Of a DNA stretch of 36,325 nucleotides, positions 1 to 6,631 are shown piece after piece. The DNA comes from UBA4636 sp045534575 (lineage in GTDB: Bacteria; Bacillota; Clostridia; Christensenellales; Borkfalkiaceae). Below the pieces are notes generated by a model. It was not told where the DNA came from and made no database searches. It was given only the letters and a program-made list of their open reading frames with translations. The DNA is taken from positions 1-36,325 of the forward strand of contig JAZSJZ010000002.1 of assembly GCA_045534575.1 (NCBI GenBank), given 5' to 3'. How positions within the stretch are numbered: the first letter of the stretch is position 1; the number at the start of each line of letters is the position of its first letter. The position numbers and the translations under genes were made by a program.

Positions 1-2
1 GC

Positions 3-30
3 AAAAACGACCGAGAAATCGGTCGTTTTT
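3..30. terminator. Terminator hairpin of a gene off the left edge
   Basis: A perfect 12-bp stem (3-14 with 19-30) closes on a GAAA tetraloop. The arms begin in A5 and end in T5, so it can terminate on either strand. No gene in the window ends here, so it probably serves a gene to the left. Confidence 0.8.
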
Positions 31-168
31 AACAAGCGATAATACGCTGAATTTTTGGTATAGCGGCGGAGAACGAACTCCGCTTTACAATCGCCCTCGT
101 ATGAATGAAGGTTACGCTATCTTTGCAGTCAACAGATACAAGTCCATACGCAATTACTGTTGGCAGCC
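31..168. other. Intergenic, no gene seen
   Basis: No open frame with a ribosome binding site is visible. It holds a small hairpin near 84-103 (GCGGAG/CTCCGC) and a weak 6-bp inverted repeat, CAACAG/CTGTTG, near 131-162. I cannot assign a role. Confidence 0.4.
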
Positions 169-243
169 TGGTACTCCCAGCGGGAATCGAACCCACAACT
201 AGCCCTTAGGAGGGGCTTGTTATATCCATTTAACTATGGAAGC
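169..243 (-). tRNA. tRNA-Arg (anticodon CCT)
   Basis: Read on the minus strand the sequence folds as a full cloverleaf with an encoded CCA. The acceptor stem has 7 pairs, including two G-U wobbles. D arm GTTA/TAAC, anticodon stem AGCCC/GGGCT, anticodon CCT between CT and AA, and T arm GTGGG/CCCGC with a TTCGATT loop are all present. It should read AGG codons. A broken copy of its 5' half lies just upstream in its own direction (380-417). Confidence 0.93.
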
Positions 244-266
244 AAAATGTAAAATTTATTTTATTT

Positions 267-290
267 TTATTCCTAAAATTATTCCTAAAA
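267..290. repeat. 12-bp tandem repeat TTATTCCTAAAA x2
   Basis: Two perfect, adjacent copies (267-278, 279-290) lie between the intact tRNA-Arg and its fragment. A third 11-bp copy is at 562-572. They may be recombinase or regulator binding sites, or only AT-rich drift. Confidence 0.5.
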
Positions 291-379
291 CTTTTTATCT
301 ATAAAAAAGTGGCTATTTTTAACCGTTTTTACCATAAAAAGCATTGATTTTAGGTATATTAGACGGATAGACCAAGCGT

Positions 380-417
380 TTAGGAGGGGCTTGTTATATC
401 CATCTAACTATAGAGGC
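380..417 (-). pseudogene. tRNA-Arg(CCT) 5'-half fragment
   Basis: On the minus strand this begins like a tRNA and follows the intact tRNA-Arg(CCT) through the D arm to the end of the anticodon loop. It matches 35 of 38 positions, then diverges completely. No 3' half follows, so it cannot make a tRNA. The break at the anticodon loop resembles a tyrosine-recombinase attachment site, but an incomplete gene duplication fits as well. Confidence 0.75.
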
Positions 418-653
418 TTATTATTAAATTAATTTGTGGCGGGCGCGAGGGCTCTTATAATTAAGGTTGCTCGGCTTAACCTCGTTGCGTTCATTTATAA
501 TACACTGACGAATCAATAAATTATAAAGCCAAAATTAAGTTATTATAAAGCCAAAATAAAGTTATTCCTAAAGCGTGATAACATTTTACTATAATAAAGA
601 GGCTTTGTCAAATGGGGGTGGGCGATAAATTATAAAAAAATTTGTAAAAAATC
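418..653. other. Intergenic with 22-bp tandem repeat
   Basis: No gene is seen. Two copies of TTATAAAGCCAAAAT(T/A)AAGT lie at 521-540 and 543-562 with one mismatch. The rest is AT-rich, with a locally GC-rich patch near 435-450. Confidence 0.5.
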
Positions 654-682
654 TTTTCAAAACCAAAATTTTGTGTTACAAT
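654..682 (+). promoter_or_regulatory. Promoter for the DUF4177 gene
   Basis: TTTTCA (654-659) and TACAAT (677-682) are 17 bp apart. The -35 is weak. A GGAGG site at 701-705 follows before the ATG at 714. Confidence 0.5.
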
Positions 683-713
683 AAATAAAAAGTGCATTGC
701 GGAGGTTATTTTT

Positions 714-935
714 ATGAAAACTTATAAGGTTGTTCCATTCGCTAATACGGTTGTTGTTGAAAAGAACGGAAATGCTCAACAAGCTATCGTTGATTATTTT
801 GACGTTATAAATCAAGAGTGCGTTGGTGGCTGGGAATTTCACTCATTAGCGCCAATTTCGGTAACCAGAAAAGACGGCGGGCGTGATACTATTAAAGAAG
901 AATACAACGCTTTCATTTTCGTAAAGGAAATCTAG
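714..935 (+). CDS. Small DUF4177-like protein
   Basis: A 73-residue protein that begins like the DUF4177 family (MKTYKVV, then a region ending GGWEFHSLAPI). In that family a conserved 'GWE' segment precedes a strand written as 'V..........F.F.R'; here it ends YNAFIFVKEI. Family members are small, soluble and of unknown function. The ATG has a good GGAGG site 8 nt upstream and its own promoter. A strong hairpin terminator (942-969) starts only 7 nt after the stop, so it looks mainly monocistronic. The phosphopantetheinyl transferase gene begins right behind that hairpin. No signal peptide or membrane segment is visible. Confidence 0.75.
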   Translation: MKTYKVVPFANTVVVEKNGNAQQAIVDYFDVINQECVGGWEFHSLAPISVTRKDGGRDTIKEEYNAFIFVKEI

Positions 936-941
936 CATTTT

Positions 942-969
942 GCGACAAGGTTTTTTCTTGTCGCTTTTT
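942..969 (+). terminator. Terminator after the DUF4177 gene
   Basis: An 8-bp perfect stem, GCGACAAG/CTTGTCGC (942-949 with 957-964), is followed by T5. The loop is GTTTTTT. It sits directly before the next start codon (973). Confidence 0.8.
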
Positions 970-972
970 ATT

Positions 973-1563
973 ATGGAAATTAAAAACAGCGTTTTTTATT
1001 CGTTTTTTAGCGATAGTCAAATTGTGCCTATCATAAAAACTAAATTCCGCATTGAAGAGATTGAAAAAACTAAAAACGACTTAGCAAAAAAGCAAAAACT
1101 TTTCGCGTTTTATCTTTTGGAACACGTTTTAGAAAAAATCTTTAACCTAGATTTAAGTTCTTTATCTTTAAGAAAAGAAAACGGCAAAGTTTTGGCAAAA
1201 GGGCTTAACGTTTCTTTAACTCACACAAAAAATCTGGTTGCGGTTGCCGTTTGTAAAGATGAGGTTGGGGTTGACGCCGAAGTTGTAAAACCCGTAAGCA
1301 CTTTGTTTTTGAAAAAGATTTTTGATGAACAAGAACTTGAAAATTTCAAAAATTTTAGCGAAAAAGATTTGTTTGAGCGCGAAATTAAAAAGTGGACTGA
1401 ACTTGAAAGTTATTACAAACTTGATAACTTAGCAACGATAAAAACTAAAATTTTAAACGAGCAAACTAGTTCTATTGAAATTGAACGAGGAGGCGACAAA
1501 TTCTTTTTAACAGTTGCTTCAAAAGAAAAAACTCATTTTGAATTTAAAGAAATAAAATTTTAA
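973..1563 (+). CDS. 4'-phosphopantetheinyl transferase (Sfp/AcpT superfamily)
   Basis: These enzymes move the phosphopantetheine arm of CoA onto a serine of acyl or peptidyl carrier proteins. The protein has about 196 residues. Visible signatures are LNVSLTHTKN (the 'SHS' region), then VGVDAEVV (the Mg-binding G-[VI]-D-x-E motif), then KKWTELESYYKL (the W-[TS]-x-x-E-[SA]-x-x-K motif), in the family order and spacing. No carrier-protein or synthase gene is in the window, so its target is unknown. The start is uncertain. ATG 973 lies 3 nt behind a terminator T-tract with no Shine-Dalgarno. An in-frame TTG at 940 has AAAGGA 11 nt upstream, but would translate the hairpin itself. I chose 973 because the residues added by 940 look unlike the family. 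Confidence 0.8.
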   Translation: MEIKNSVFYSFFSDSQIVPIIKTKFRIEEIEKTKNDLAKKQKLFAFYLLEHVLEKIFNLDLSSLSLRKENGKVLAKGLNVSLTHTKNLVAVAVCKDEVGVDAEVVKPVSTLFLKKIFDEQELENFKNFSEKDLFEREIKKWTELESYYKLDNLATIKTKILNEQTSSIEIERGGDKFFLTVASKEKTHFEFKEIKF

Positions 1564-1566
1564 TTA

Positions 1567-1590
1567 ACCATCGCAAAATTTTGCGGTGGT
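1567..1590 (+). terminator. Weak terminator after the phosphopantetheinyl transferase gene
   Basis: A 12-bp stem with one G-U pair (ACCATCGCAAAA with TTTTGCGGTGGT, no real loop, so the inner A-T pairs open) ends in TTTAAAAA, a poor T-tract. Confidence 0.5.
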
Positions 1591-1603
1591 TTAAAAATGC
1601 TCG

Positions 1604-1617
1604 ATAACGGGCTTATA
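1604..1617 (-). repeat. Dispersed 14-nt motif, copy 1 (TATAAGCCCGTTAT)
   Basis: The plus strand reads ATAACGGGCTTATA, identical to copies at 10256 and 12697 and related to the (T/G)ATAAGTCGATTAT family found at other gene ends in the window. Confidence 0.6.
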
Positions 1618-1704
1618 GCCCCACTTTTTGTAAAAAATACTTTAAAAAACCAGATGGTTTATAACAAAAAAAGAAAGAAAAAAATTATTATTTCATAATA
1701 ATAG

Positions 1705-1733
1705 TTGCAAAATAAATAAAAATATATTATTAT
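1705..1733 (+). promoter_or_regulatory. Promoter for the PL9-like lipoprotein
   Basis: TTGCAA (1705-1710) and TATTAT (1728-1733) are exactly 17 bp apart. This implies a long 5' leader of about 68 nt before the ATG at 1808. Confidence 0.6.
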
Positions 1734-1743
1734 AATTTTGTTA

Positions 1744-1781
1744 GCAATTATGCGTTTGGGGGCAAAAAAGACGCTAGTTGC
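1744..1781 (+). promoter_or_regulatory. Structured 5' leader of unknown role
   Basis: In the leader, GCAA (1744-1747) pairs with TTGC (1778-1781) and GCGT (1752-1755) with ACGC (1771-1774), split by an internal loop TTAT/TAG. The apical loop holds GGGGG and A6. It matches no riboswitch class I can recall, and it may be incidental. Confidence 0.3.
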
Positions 1782-1807
1782 AAAAAAGGTTATAAAGGAA
1801 GGAAAAC

Positions 1808-3433
1808 ATGAAAAGATTATTAACTTTAGTAATTGCTGTGCTTTTGTGCTGTTCTTTAATGCTCTTTACTGCATGTGAGCAAAACCAAGGCGGTCAATCG
1901 GGTTCTAACGTTCAAGGCTCTAGCGACGTAAACAACGGTGGCAACAGTGTTGGCGACAACACCGGAAACAATGGTGGTAACACTGGCAACAATGGTGGCG
2001 ACGCTGGAAACAATGGTGGAAACAATGGCAACAATGGTGGTAACACTGGTAACAATGGTGGTAACACTGGTAACAATAGTTCAAGTTCAACCGGCGGTAA
2101 TAACGGTGGAAACACTGGTAACGGCGGTGGAAATAGCACAAGCACCGATAACGGCACAAACGGCGGTAATTATCCTGAAGCAGTTTCGGGCGATATTTAT
2201 TTATCTCCACAAGGCAACGATTCTAACCAAGGCACTATTTCTTCTCCGCTCTATTCTTTATCAGTAGCCGTATCAAGAGCCAAAGCAGGGACTACGATTT
2301 TTATGCTTCCTGGCACATATAGCTACAATGCTAGAATAAACTTAACGGCATCAGGCACTGAAAACGAGCCAATCACCATTCAAGCAAAAGATTGGGGTGA
2401 AGTAGTTCTTGATTTCACTAATCAAAAATACGGCAGAAACGATTCGGCTTACGTTGGTCTTTATTTATCTGGCAACTATTGGAAAATTCAAGGCATAACG
2501 ATTTGCCACGCAGGCGATAATGGAATTAAGGTTGAAGGCTCTTATAACTATATTGGTCGTTGCATAACGCACCACTGCGGTGATACGGGTATTCAACTTG
2601 GTTTTGGTCACACAACCTCTAACCCTAACGGTTTGATGTGCGCCTACAACACTATTGAAAACTGCGACTCTTATTTGAACTATGACTTTGATAACCACGG
2701 CGATGCTGACGGTTTTGCTTGCAAAATGCACAACGGAAAGGGTAACGTGTTCCGTGGTTGCAGAGCATGGCGCAACTGTGACGACGCTTGGGACTTATAC
2801 GAAACTGACTGGTCAGTAGTATTAGAAGATTGTTGGGCTTGGGAAAGCGGTAACAAAACAGATTTTTCGAACGACCAATATTTTAGCGATCCTAATTATT
2901 TATCTAAGAAAGGCGTTTCAAAGCCATCTGCAGCGGGTAATGGTAACGGCATTAAACTTGGCGGAAACGGCTCAGGCGGAAGTTCAAAAGGCACTCACTA
3001 TGCAATTAACTGCGTAGCATTTGGTAGCGATATCACTGGTTCTGTTAAGGGCTTTGACGAAAACAGCCACGGCGACGGCGTTGTGTTAAGAAACTGCGTT
3101 GCTTGGGATAACGGCTATAACTATATGTTTGAAAATGGTGGAGCTAAAACTGAGTTTACAGGTTGCGTTTCGTTCTATACCGGAAAGGGAACTCAAAAGC
3201 CTAATAGACTCGTTGGTGAAGTTGGTGGAAAGCCAACAATGACCAACAACAACTTCTTCCTTGACGGTGGCGACCTTGTTATGAACAAGACCGTAACGGC
3301 TGATGATTTCATCACAATCGCTGAAGAAGATGCAAAAGCTCCAAGACAAAGCGACGGCTCACTCCCTAACAATGGTTTTGCAAAATTCAAATCAACAAGC
3401 CAATATTACGGCTCGGGCATGGGCTTAAAATAA
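1808..3433 (+). CDS. Secreted lipoprotein with PL9-type pectate lyase beta-helix
   Basis: The protein has 541 residues: lipoprotein signal with lipobox FTAC (Cys23), a low-complexity Asn/Gly/Thr linker (about 28-122), then a right-handed parallel beta-helix domain (about 128-541). The opening 'DIYLSPQGNDSNQGT' and 'GTTIFMLPGTY' are typical of DUF1565/PL9 proteins. Asp301, Asp325, Asp326 and Asp329 keep the spacing I recall for the calcium ligands of Erwinia Pel9A, and Lys383 in NGIKLGG is the likely catalytic base. If active it would cut polygalacturonate by beta-elimination at the cell surface; the substrate is inferred from the family. It has its own promoter (1705-1733) and AAGGAAGG site, and a strong terminator. 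The linker would hold the enzyme clear of the envelope. Confidence 0.78.
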   Translation: MKRLLTLVIAVLLCCSLMLFTACEQNQGGQSGSNVQGSSDVNNGGNSVGDNTGNNGGNTGNNGGDAGNNGGNNGNNGGNTGNNGGNTGNNSSSSTGGNNGGNTGNGGGNSTSTDNGTNGGNYPEAVSGDIYLSPQGNDSNQGTISSPLYSLSVAVSRAKAGTTIFMLPGTYSYNARINLTASGTENEPITIQAKDWGEVVLDFTNQKYGRNDSAYVGLYLSGNYWKIQGITICHAGDNGIKVEGSYNYIGRCITHHCGDTGIQLGFGHTTSNPNGLMCAYNTIENCDSYLNYDFDNHGDADGFACKMHNGKGNVFRGCRAWRNCDDAWDLYETDWSVVLEDCWAWESGNKTDFSNDQYFSDPNYLSKKGVSKPSAAGNGNGIKLGGNGSGGSSKGTHYAINCVAFGSDITGSVKGFDENSHGDGVVLRNCVAWDNGYNYMFENGGAKTEFTGCVSFYTGKGTQKPNRLVGEVGGKPTMTNNNFFLDGGDLVMNKTVTADDFITIAEEDAKAPRQSDGSLPNNGFAKFKSTSQYYGSGMGLK

Positions 3434-3445
3434 AACTTTAAAATT

Positions 3446-3480
3446 AGCGTGTTCTCCGTTTGGAGAACACGCTATTGTTT
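3446..3480 (+). terminator. Terminator after the PL9-like lipoprotein
   Basis: A perfect 12-bp stem (3446-3457 with 3462-3473) closes on GTTT and is followed by ATTGTTTT. Confidence 0.85.
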
Positions 3481-3483
3481 TAG

Positions 3484-3563
3484 TTGCTCTTCGGGCAAGT
3501 TATGAGATACTGCGTATCGTTATAATTGGGAAAGACCAAGTTATAATTGCTCTTCGGGCAAGT
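3484..3563. repeat. Pair of 17-bp repeats TTGCTCTTCGGGCAAGT
   Basis: Identical copies lie at 3484-3500 and 3547-3563; each can fold as a TTGC/GCAA hairpin. Between them is a GATAC/GTATC hairpin. The pair lies just before the AbiE promoter. Role unknown. Confidence 0.5.
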
Positions 3564-3602
3564 CGTTTGCTTAAATTTACTAATCAAAATCGCACAAAAC
3601 CC

Positions 3603-3631
3603 TTGATTTTTAAAGTGTTTTGTGTTAAAAT
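3603..3631 (+). promoter_or_regulatory. Promoter of the abiE pair
   Basis: TTGATT (3603-3608) and TAAAAT (3626-3631) are 17 bp apart, 28 nt ahead of the first ATG. Confidence 0.6.
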
Positions 3632-3659
3632 AGTTAAAAACCGTTTTAAGGATAAGTAA

Positions 3660-4397
3660 ATGATAAAATTTATTCCATATACTTTTACGAAAAAAGAAGT
3701 GATTGGTAATTTTAAAGATAATAAACAATATGAAAATTGGATAGCGGGACAAGTGCGGGCAAAAAAGATTGTTAAAGTTCGCAATGGCTTATATGTTCAC
3801 GTTGACGTTTCGGGGTATCCTATTACTACAAAGTTTGAAATTGCAACGAAAATTGCCGATGATGCTTTTGTATGCTATCATTCGGCGTTAGAGTTTTTTG
3901 GAGTTGCCAATCAAGTTTTTAATACCGTTACAGTGGGGAGCAAAAGGCGTTTTAATAATTTTAGTTTTGATGATATAGATTATGTTCGCAAGCCCGCTAA
4001 ACACGACGTGCAGATTATGAATATAGTTACCGCTGGTGTTCGAGTAACGTCGCTTGAGCGAACTATTGTTGACTGCATTGATAATATCGATGAAGGCGGT
4101 GGTATTGACGAACTTTTAAACGCACTTGACCAAATACGCGTTTTAGATGAAAATAAACTGCTTGAAACCTTAAAAGCGTATGATTTGATTTTCCTATATC
4201 AAAAAGTTGGATACGTATTGGAGCATTTTAAGGATAAGTTTATGTTAACCGAAACTTTTTTTGAAGAGTGTAAAAGTCATCTAACAAATCAAATAAAGTA
4301 TTTTTTGCAAGACGAGTATAAAGATATAGAGTTTAATAATACGTGGAGGCTTATAGCTCCAAAGAACCTTAAATCCCGTATTGGGGGAGGATACTAA
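3660..4397 (+). CDS. AbiEi-family antitoxin (type IV toxin-antitoxin)
   Basis: The 245-residue protein resembles AbiEi antitoxins. It has an N-terminal winged-helix-like region (about 1-60) ending RNGLYVHVD, then the 'YVCYHSALEFFG' type segment (here DDAFVCYHSALEFFGVA), then VTSLERTIVDCID, which is diagnostic for the family. AbiEi proteins bind their own promoter and counter the AbiEii toxin. The stop codon overlaps the next ATG by one base (TAATG), the usual coupling of this pair. AAGGAT about 9 nt before the ATG is the likely ribosome site. Such modules act in abortive phage defence or plasmid maintenance; the chromosomal role here is inferred. Confidence 0.82.
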   Translation: MIKFIPYTFTKKEVIGNFKDNKQYENWIAGQVRAKKIVKVRNGLYVHVDVSGYPITTKFEIATKIADDAFVCYHSALEFFGVANQVFNTVTVGSKRRFNNFSFDDIDYVRKPAKHDVQIMNIVTAGVRVTSLERTIVDCIDNIDEGGGIDELLNALDQIRVLDENKLLETLKAYDLIFLYQKVGYVLEHFKDKFMLTETFFEECKSHLTNQIKYFLQDEYKDIEFNNTWRLIAPKNLKSRIGGGY

Positions 4398-5332
4398 TGG
4401 AATTTTCAAGAGAATATTTAACAAAGCTTGCTCAAAATTCAAACTTTATAAAAGATACTTTGGAAAAAATTTTACGTCTTTCACAAGTATTAAAATTTTT
4501 GAATAGTGATGTAATTTTTAAAGATAAACTTGCCCTAAAAGGCGGAACGGCAATAAATTTAACCGTAGTTGAACTTCCACGCCTTTCGGTAGATATCGAT
4601 TTGGACTTTAGCGAAAACGTTAGCAAAGAAGATTTGCCTCAAATTAAAGAAAAATTTAAAAAAAGATTAAACGATTATATGTGGCAAGAAGGCTATTCTC
4701 TCGCCGATTCGCGTGACCACTTCGCCTTAACGTCGTTTTTGTTTAATTATATTAACAATGCGGGCAACCGTGACAATATAAAGGTTGAAATTAACTTTTT
4801 GGACAGATGTCACGTTTTACCGCTTGAGAAGAAAAAGATTTTGACCAAAGGCATCGTGGAAAACTTTGAAGTTTTAACATTAAATACCATTGAGCTTTAT
4901 GCAAGTAAAATTAACGCCCTTTTATCACGAGCTACGCCTAGAGATTTATACGACGTTTACGCTATGATAGAAAACAACGTTATAACTGACACCGAACTTC
5001 TTAGAAAATGCCTTGTTTTTTATAACGCTATCGGCGGTGATTACGATATTCTACAATTAGATTATAAAAACGTGGAAAAATTGGATTATAGAAAATATAG
5101 AACTCAATTAAAACCCGTTATTTCAAAAGAGGATAAATTTGATATTGAAAAAGCAAAAGAAATAGTCATAGATTACGTAAAAAATTTGCTTGTTTTAACC
5201 GACGGCGAAAAAGAGTTTTTATGCAAACTAAAAGACAAAACTTATGCGCCCGAATTAATATTTGATAATAAAGAAATTATATCAAATATAAAAAATCACC
5301 CCTCTGCATTATGGCGAGTGAGAGGTAATTAA
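4397..5332 (+). CDS. AbiEii-family nucleotidyltransferase toxin
   Basis: The 311-residue protein carries the AbiEii signature. The motif KGGTAINL (about 48-55) is followed by LPRLSVDIDLDF, the DNA polymerase beta-like metal site (Asp-x-Asp). The 'TPRDLYDVYAM' stretch and the C-terminal HPSALWRVRG are also typical. AbiEii enzymes are nucleotidyltransferases; related MenT toxins add nucleotides to tRNA 3' ends. Translation is coupled to the antitoxin by a 1-nt overlap, with a GGGGGAGG site inside the antitoxin end. Both catalytic motifs look intact, so it is probably active. The nearest hairpin downstream (5384-5408) is shared with the opposing gene. Confidence 0.82.
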   Translation: MEFSREYLTKLAQNSNFIKDTLEKILRLSQVLKFLNSDVIFKDKLALKGGTAINLTVVELPRLSVDIDLDFSENVSKEDLPQIKEKFKKRLNDYMWQEGYSLADSRDHFALTSFLFNYINNAGNRDNIKVEINFLDRCHVLPLEKKKILTKGIVENFEVLTLNTIELYASKINALLSRATPRDLYDVYAMIENNVITDTELLRKCLVFYNAIGGDYDILQLDYKNVEKLDYRKYRTQLKPVISKEDKFDIEKAKEIVIDYVKNLLVLTDGEKEFLCKLKDKTYAPELIFDNKEIISNIKNHPSALWRVRGN

Positions 5333-5383
5333 ATTTTTTTAAATTTGGCTAACGGACGGAAAAACTAACTAAAAAAACGCAAC

Positions 5384-5408
5384 AAAAAAGCCTATCTAAG
5401 ATAGGCTT
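5384..5408 (-). terminator. Convergent terminator
   Basis: A 9-bp stem AAGCCTATC/GATAGGCTT (5388-5396 with 5400-5408) with loop TAA. The T-tract is best on the minus strand, so it mainly ends the yceD-rpmF-Dabb unit; it may also slow readthrough from abiEii. Confidence 0.75.
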
Positions 5409-5416
5409 CTTATCGT

Positions 5417-5707
5417 TTAATATTCGTAATCAATAGCGACGGACGTTGCAACGTGGGCGTGCATATATTTTTTAACCACCGAGCAGTGATACTCGTCCTT
5501 TTGGTAAAGGTCTAAATCTTCTTTTGACTCAAAATCGGTCATAAGAATAATATCGTAAGAGCGGGGCGATTTCAAAAAATCGCAATGCGCTTCCACTTTT
5601 TTGAGCATAGGAACTTTTCCCTGCATAGATAATAGCACGCTTTGCGCCTCAGCCATCATCTTAGGGGAATTGTCTAAAAGTTTAAAACAAACGACGTGCT
5701 TAACCAT
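5417..5707 (-). CDS. Dabb-family (stress-responsive alpha/beta barrel) protein
   Basis: A 96-residue protein starting MVKHVVCFKL, the typical first strand of Dabb proteins, with the conserved 'YDIILMTDFESKEDL' and 'YQKDEYHCSVVKKYMH' segments that form the dimeric ferredoxin-like barrel. Bacterial members are small soluble proteins of mostly unknown function. The gene lies 3 nt after a 54-residue ORF, last in a minus-strand unit led by yceD and rpmF. It has only a weak AGGA upstream, so it may rely on coupling to that ORF. A terminator follows directly. Confidence 0.82.
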   Translation of the reverse strand: MVKHVVCFKLLDNSPKMMAEAQSVLLSMQGKVPMLKKVEAHCDFLKSPRSYDIILMTDFESKEDLDLYQKDEYHCSVVKKYMHAHVATSVAIDYEY

Positions 5708-5710
5708 AAA

Positions 5711-5875
5711 CTACCAATCCTGTCTGTCACTAATCTTGATATCGTCATAAAACTCAAAATAACGTTTTTTAAAAGTCTCTACCGATGGATTGGTAGGGAC
5801 TTTTACGTTTTTTTTGGTTTTTGGTTTTGCCTTATCTTTCGAAGAAGGCGTAAGGCTTAAGTTTTTTGTTTGCAT
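5711..5875 (-). CDS. Small 54-residue protein between rpmF and the Dabb gene
   Basis: This ORF is unrecognised. It begins MQTKNLSLTP, has a Lys-rich middle (about 13-25) and ends FYDDIKISDRQDW. It fills the space between rpmF (6 nt away) and the Dabb gene (3 nt away), on the same strand. The tight packing is the main reason to think it is translated; its SD (GAAGAAG inside the rpmF end) is weak. No membrane segment or cysteine is present. The basic first half could bind RNA or the ribosome, but that is only suggested by composition and by the neighbour encoding L32. Confidence 0.5.
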   Translation of the reverse strand: MQTKNLSLTPSSKDKAKPKTKKNVKVPTNPSVETFKKRYFEFYDDIKISDRQDW

Positions 5876-5881
5876 TAAAGA

Positions 5882-6067
5882 TTATTCTTCTTCTTTTTTA
5901 GTTACTTGAACGCCGTCGTAATAACCGCACTTAGCGCATACTCTGTGAGTTGCTTTAAGTTCGTGGCATTGTGGACATTCTACTAAAGTTGCAGAATGAG
6001 CCTTATAGTTACTAGCGTATCTTTTGTTTCTTCTTTGCTTTGAAACTTTGGATTTTGGAACTGCCAT
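5882..6067 (-). CDS. rpmF: 50S ribosomal protein L32
   Basis: A 61-residue protein with the standard L32 start MAVPKSKVSKQRRNKRYA and the zinc-ribbon form: two CxxC pairs (CPQC about 32-35 and CAKC about 45-48). This is the zinc-containing C+ type, so no zinc-independent paralogue is implied. It follows yceD in the minus-strand unit, the usual yceD-rpmF order in bacteria. The tail VTKKEEE is charged and short. Confidence 0.97.
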   Translation of the reverse strand: MAVPKSKVSKQRRNKRYASNYKAHSATLVECPQCHELKATHRVCAKCGYYDGVQVTKKEEE

Positions 6068-6095
6068 CTTTATTTACCTCGTTATTCTATTATTT

Positions 6096-6545
6096 TCAAT
6101 CGTTATCACAGCCACACTCCCCGTCGTTTAAGTTCTTTCCGCAAGTTGGGCAAATGCCCTTGCACGAAGGCGAACATACGATGGAATATGGTAAATCTGT
6201 CAATAAAATTTCGTTTACGAAAAGCGAAGTGTCAAGCCTATCTTTTAAATAGGTGAAGTGCTCTTCGTCGGCTAAATGTTCGGGAAGGAATTTTTCGTCA
6301 AACTCAACTTCGCCAAAATACGTCATTTCCTTTAAACAGCGCGAACATTCGGTTTTTAACTCGAAAAATATCGAACCGCTTAAGAAAACTTCGTTTGGGA
6401 AAATTTCTAACAATGCTTTAACTTTGCACGGAGCAATAAAAGAAGTGTTAGGAAGCGTTAAAATGCTGTTATCTGCTTCAAAACTGAACTCAATTTCCTT
6501 TTCTTCAACGCCTTTTTGGCGCAAATCTTTAATATCGATAATCAT
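6096..6545 (-). CDS. yceD: YceD/DUF177 protein, 23S rRNA-associated
   Basis: A 149-residue DUF177 protein: N-terminal MIIDIKDLRQKG, the conserved TECSRCLKEM segment (about 70-79), then a C-terminal tail with cysteines (CSPSCKGICPTCGKN) like a zinc knuckle. YceD is linked to 23S rRNA accumulation in bacteria and plants and almost always precedes rpmF, as here. The start at 6545 is set by the promoter: TTGACA/TATAAT overlaps the longer reading frame, so translation cannot begin at 6587. Only about 6-8 nt of leader would remain and no Shine-Dalgarno is visible, so the mRNA is leaderless or nearly so. Confidence 0.88.
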   Translation of the reverse strand: MIIDIKDLRQKGVEEKEIEFSFEADNSILTLPNTSFIAPCKVKALLEIFPNEVFLSGSIFFELKTECSRCLKEMTYFGEVEFDEKFLPEHLADEEHFTYLKDRLDTSLFVNEILLTDLPYSIVCSPSCKGICPTCGKNLNDGECGCDND

Positions 6546-6558
6546 ATTTAGCCAAAGT

Positions 6559-6587
6559 ATTATATAACACTTAAAAAGCTTTGTCAA
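6559..6587 (-). promoter_or_regulatory. Perfect promoter of the yceD-rpmF unit
   Basis: On the minus strand TTGACA (6587-6582) and TATAAT (6564-6559) are exactly 17 bp apart. The -10 ends 13 nt before the ATG, so transcription should begin about 6-8 nt before translation. Confidence 0.9.
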
Positions 6588-6631
6588 TCATTTTAAAAGG
6601 TTTTTTAAGCGCAACTAAGGTTAAAACGCTG

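Noticed and set aside
1912..2267. Several overlapping ORFs on both strands inside the PL9-type gene
   Set aside because: They are shadows of the low-complexity Asn/Gly linker, with no ribosome sites or family features.
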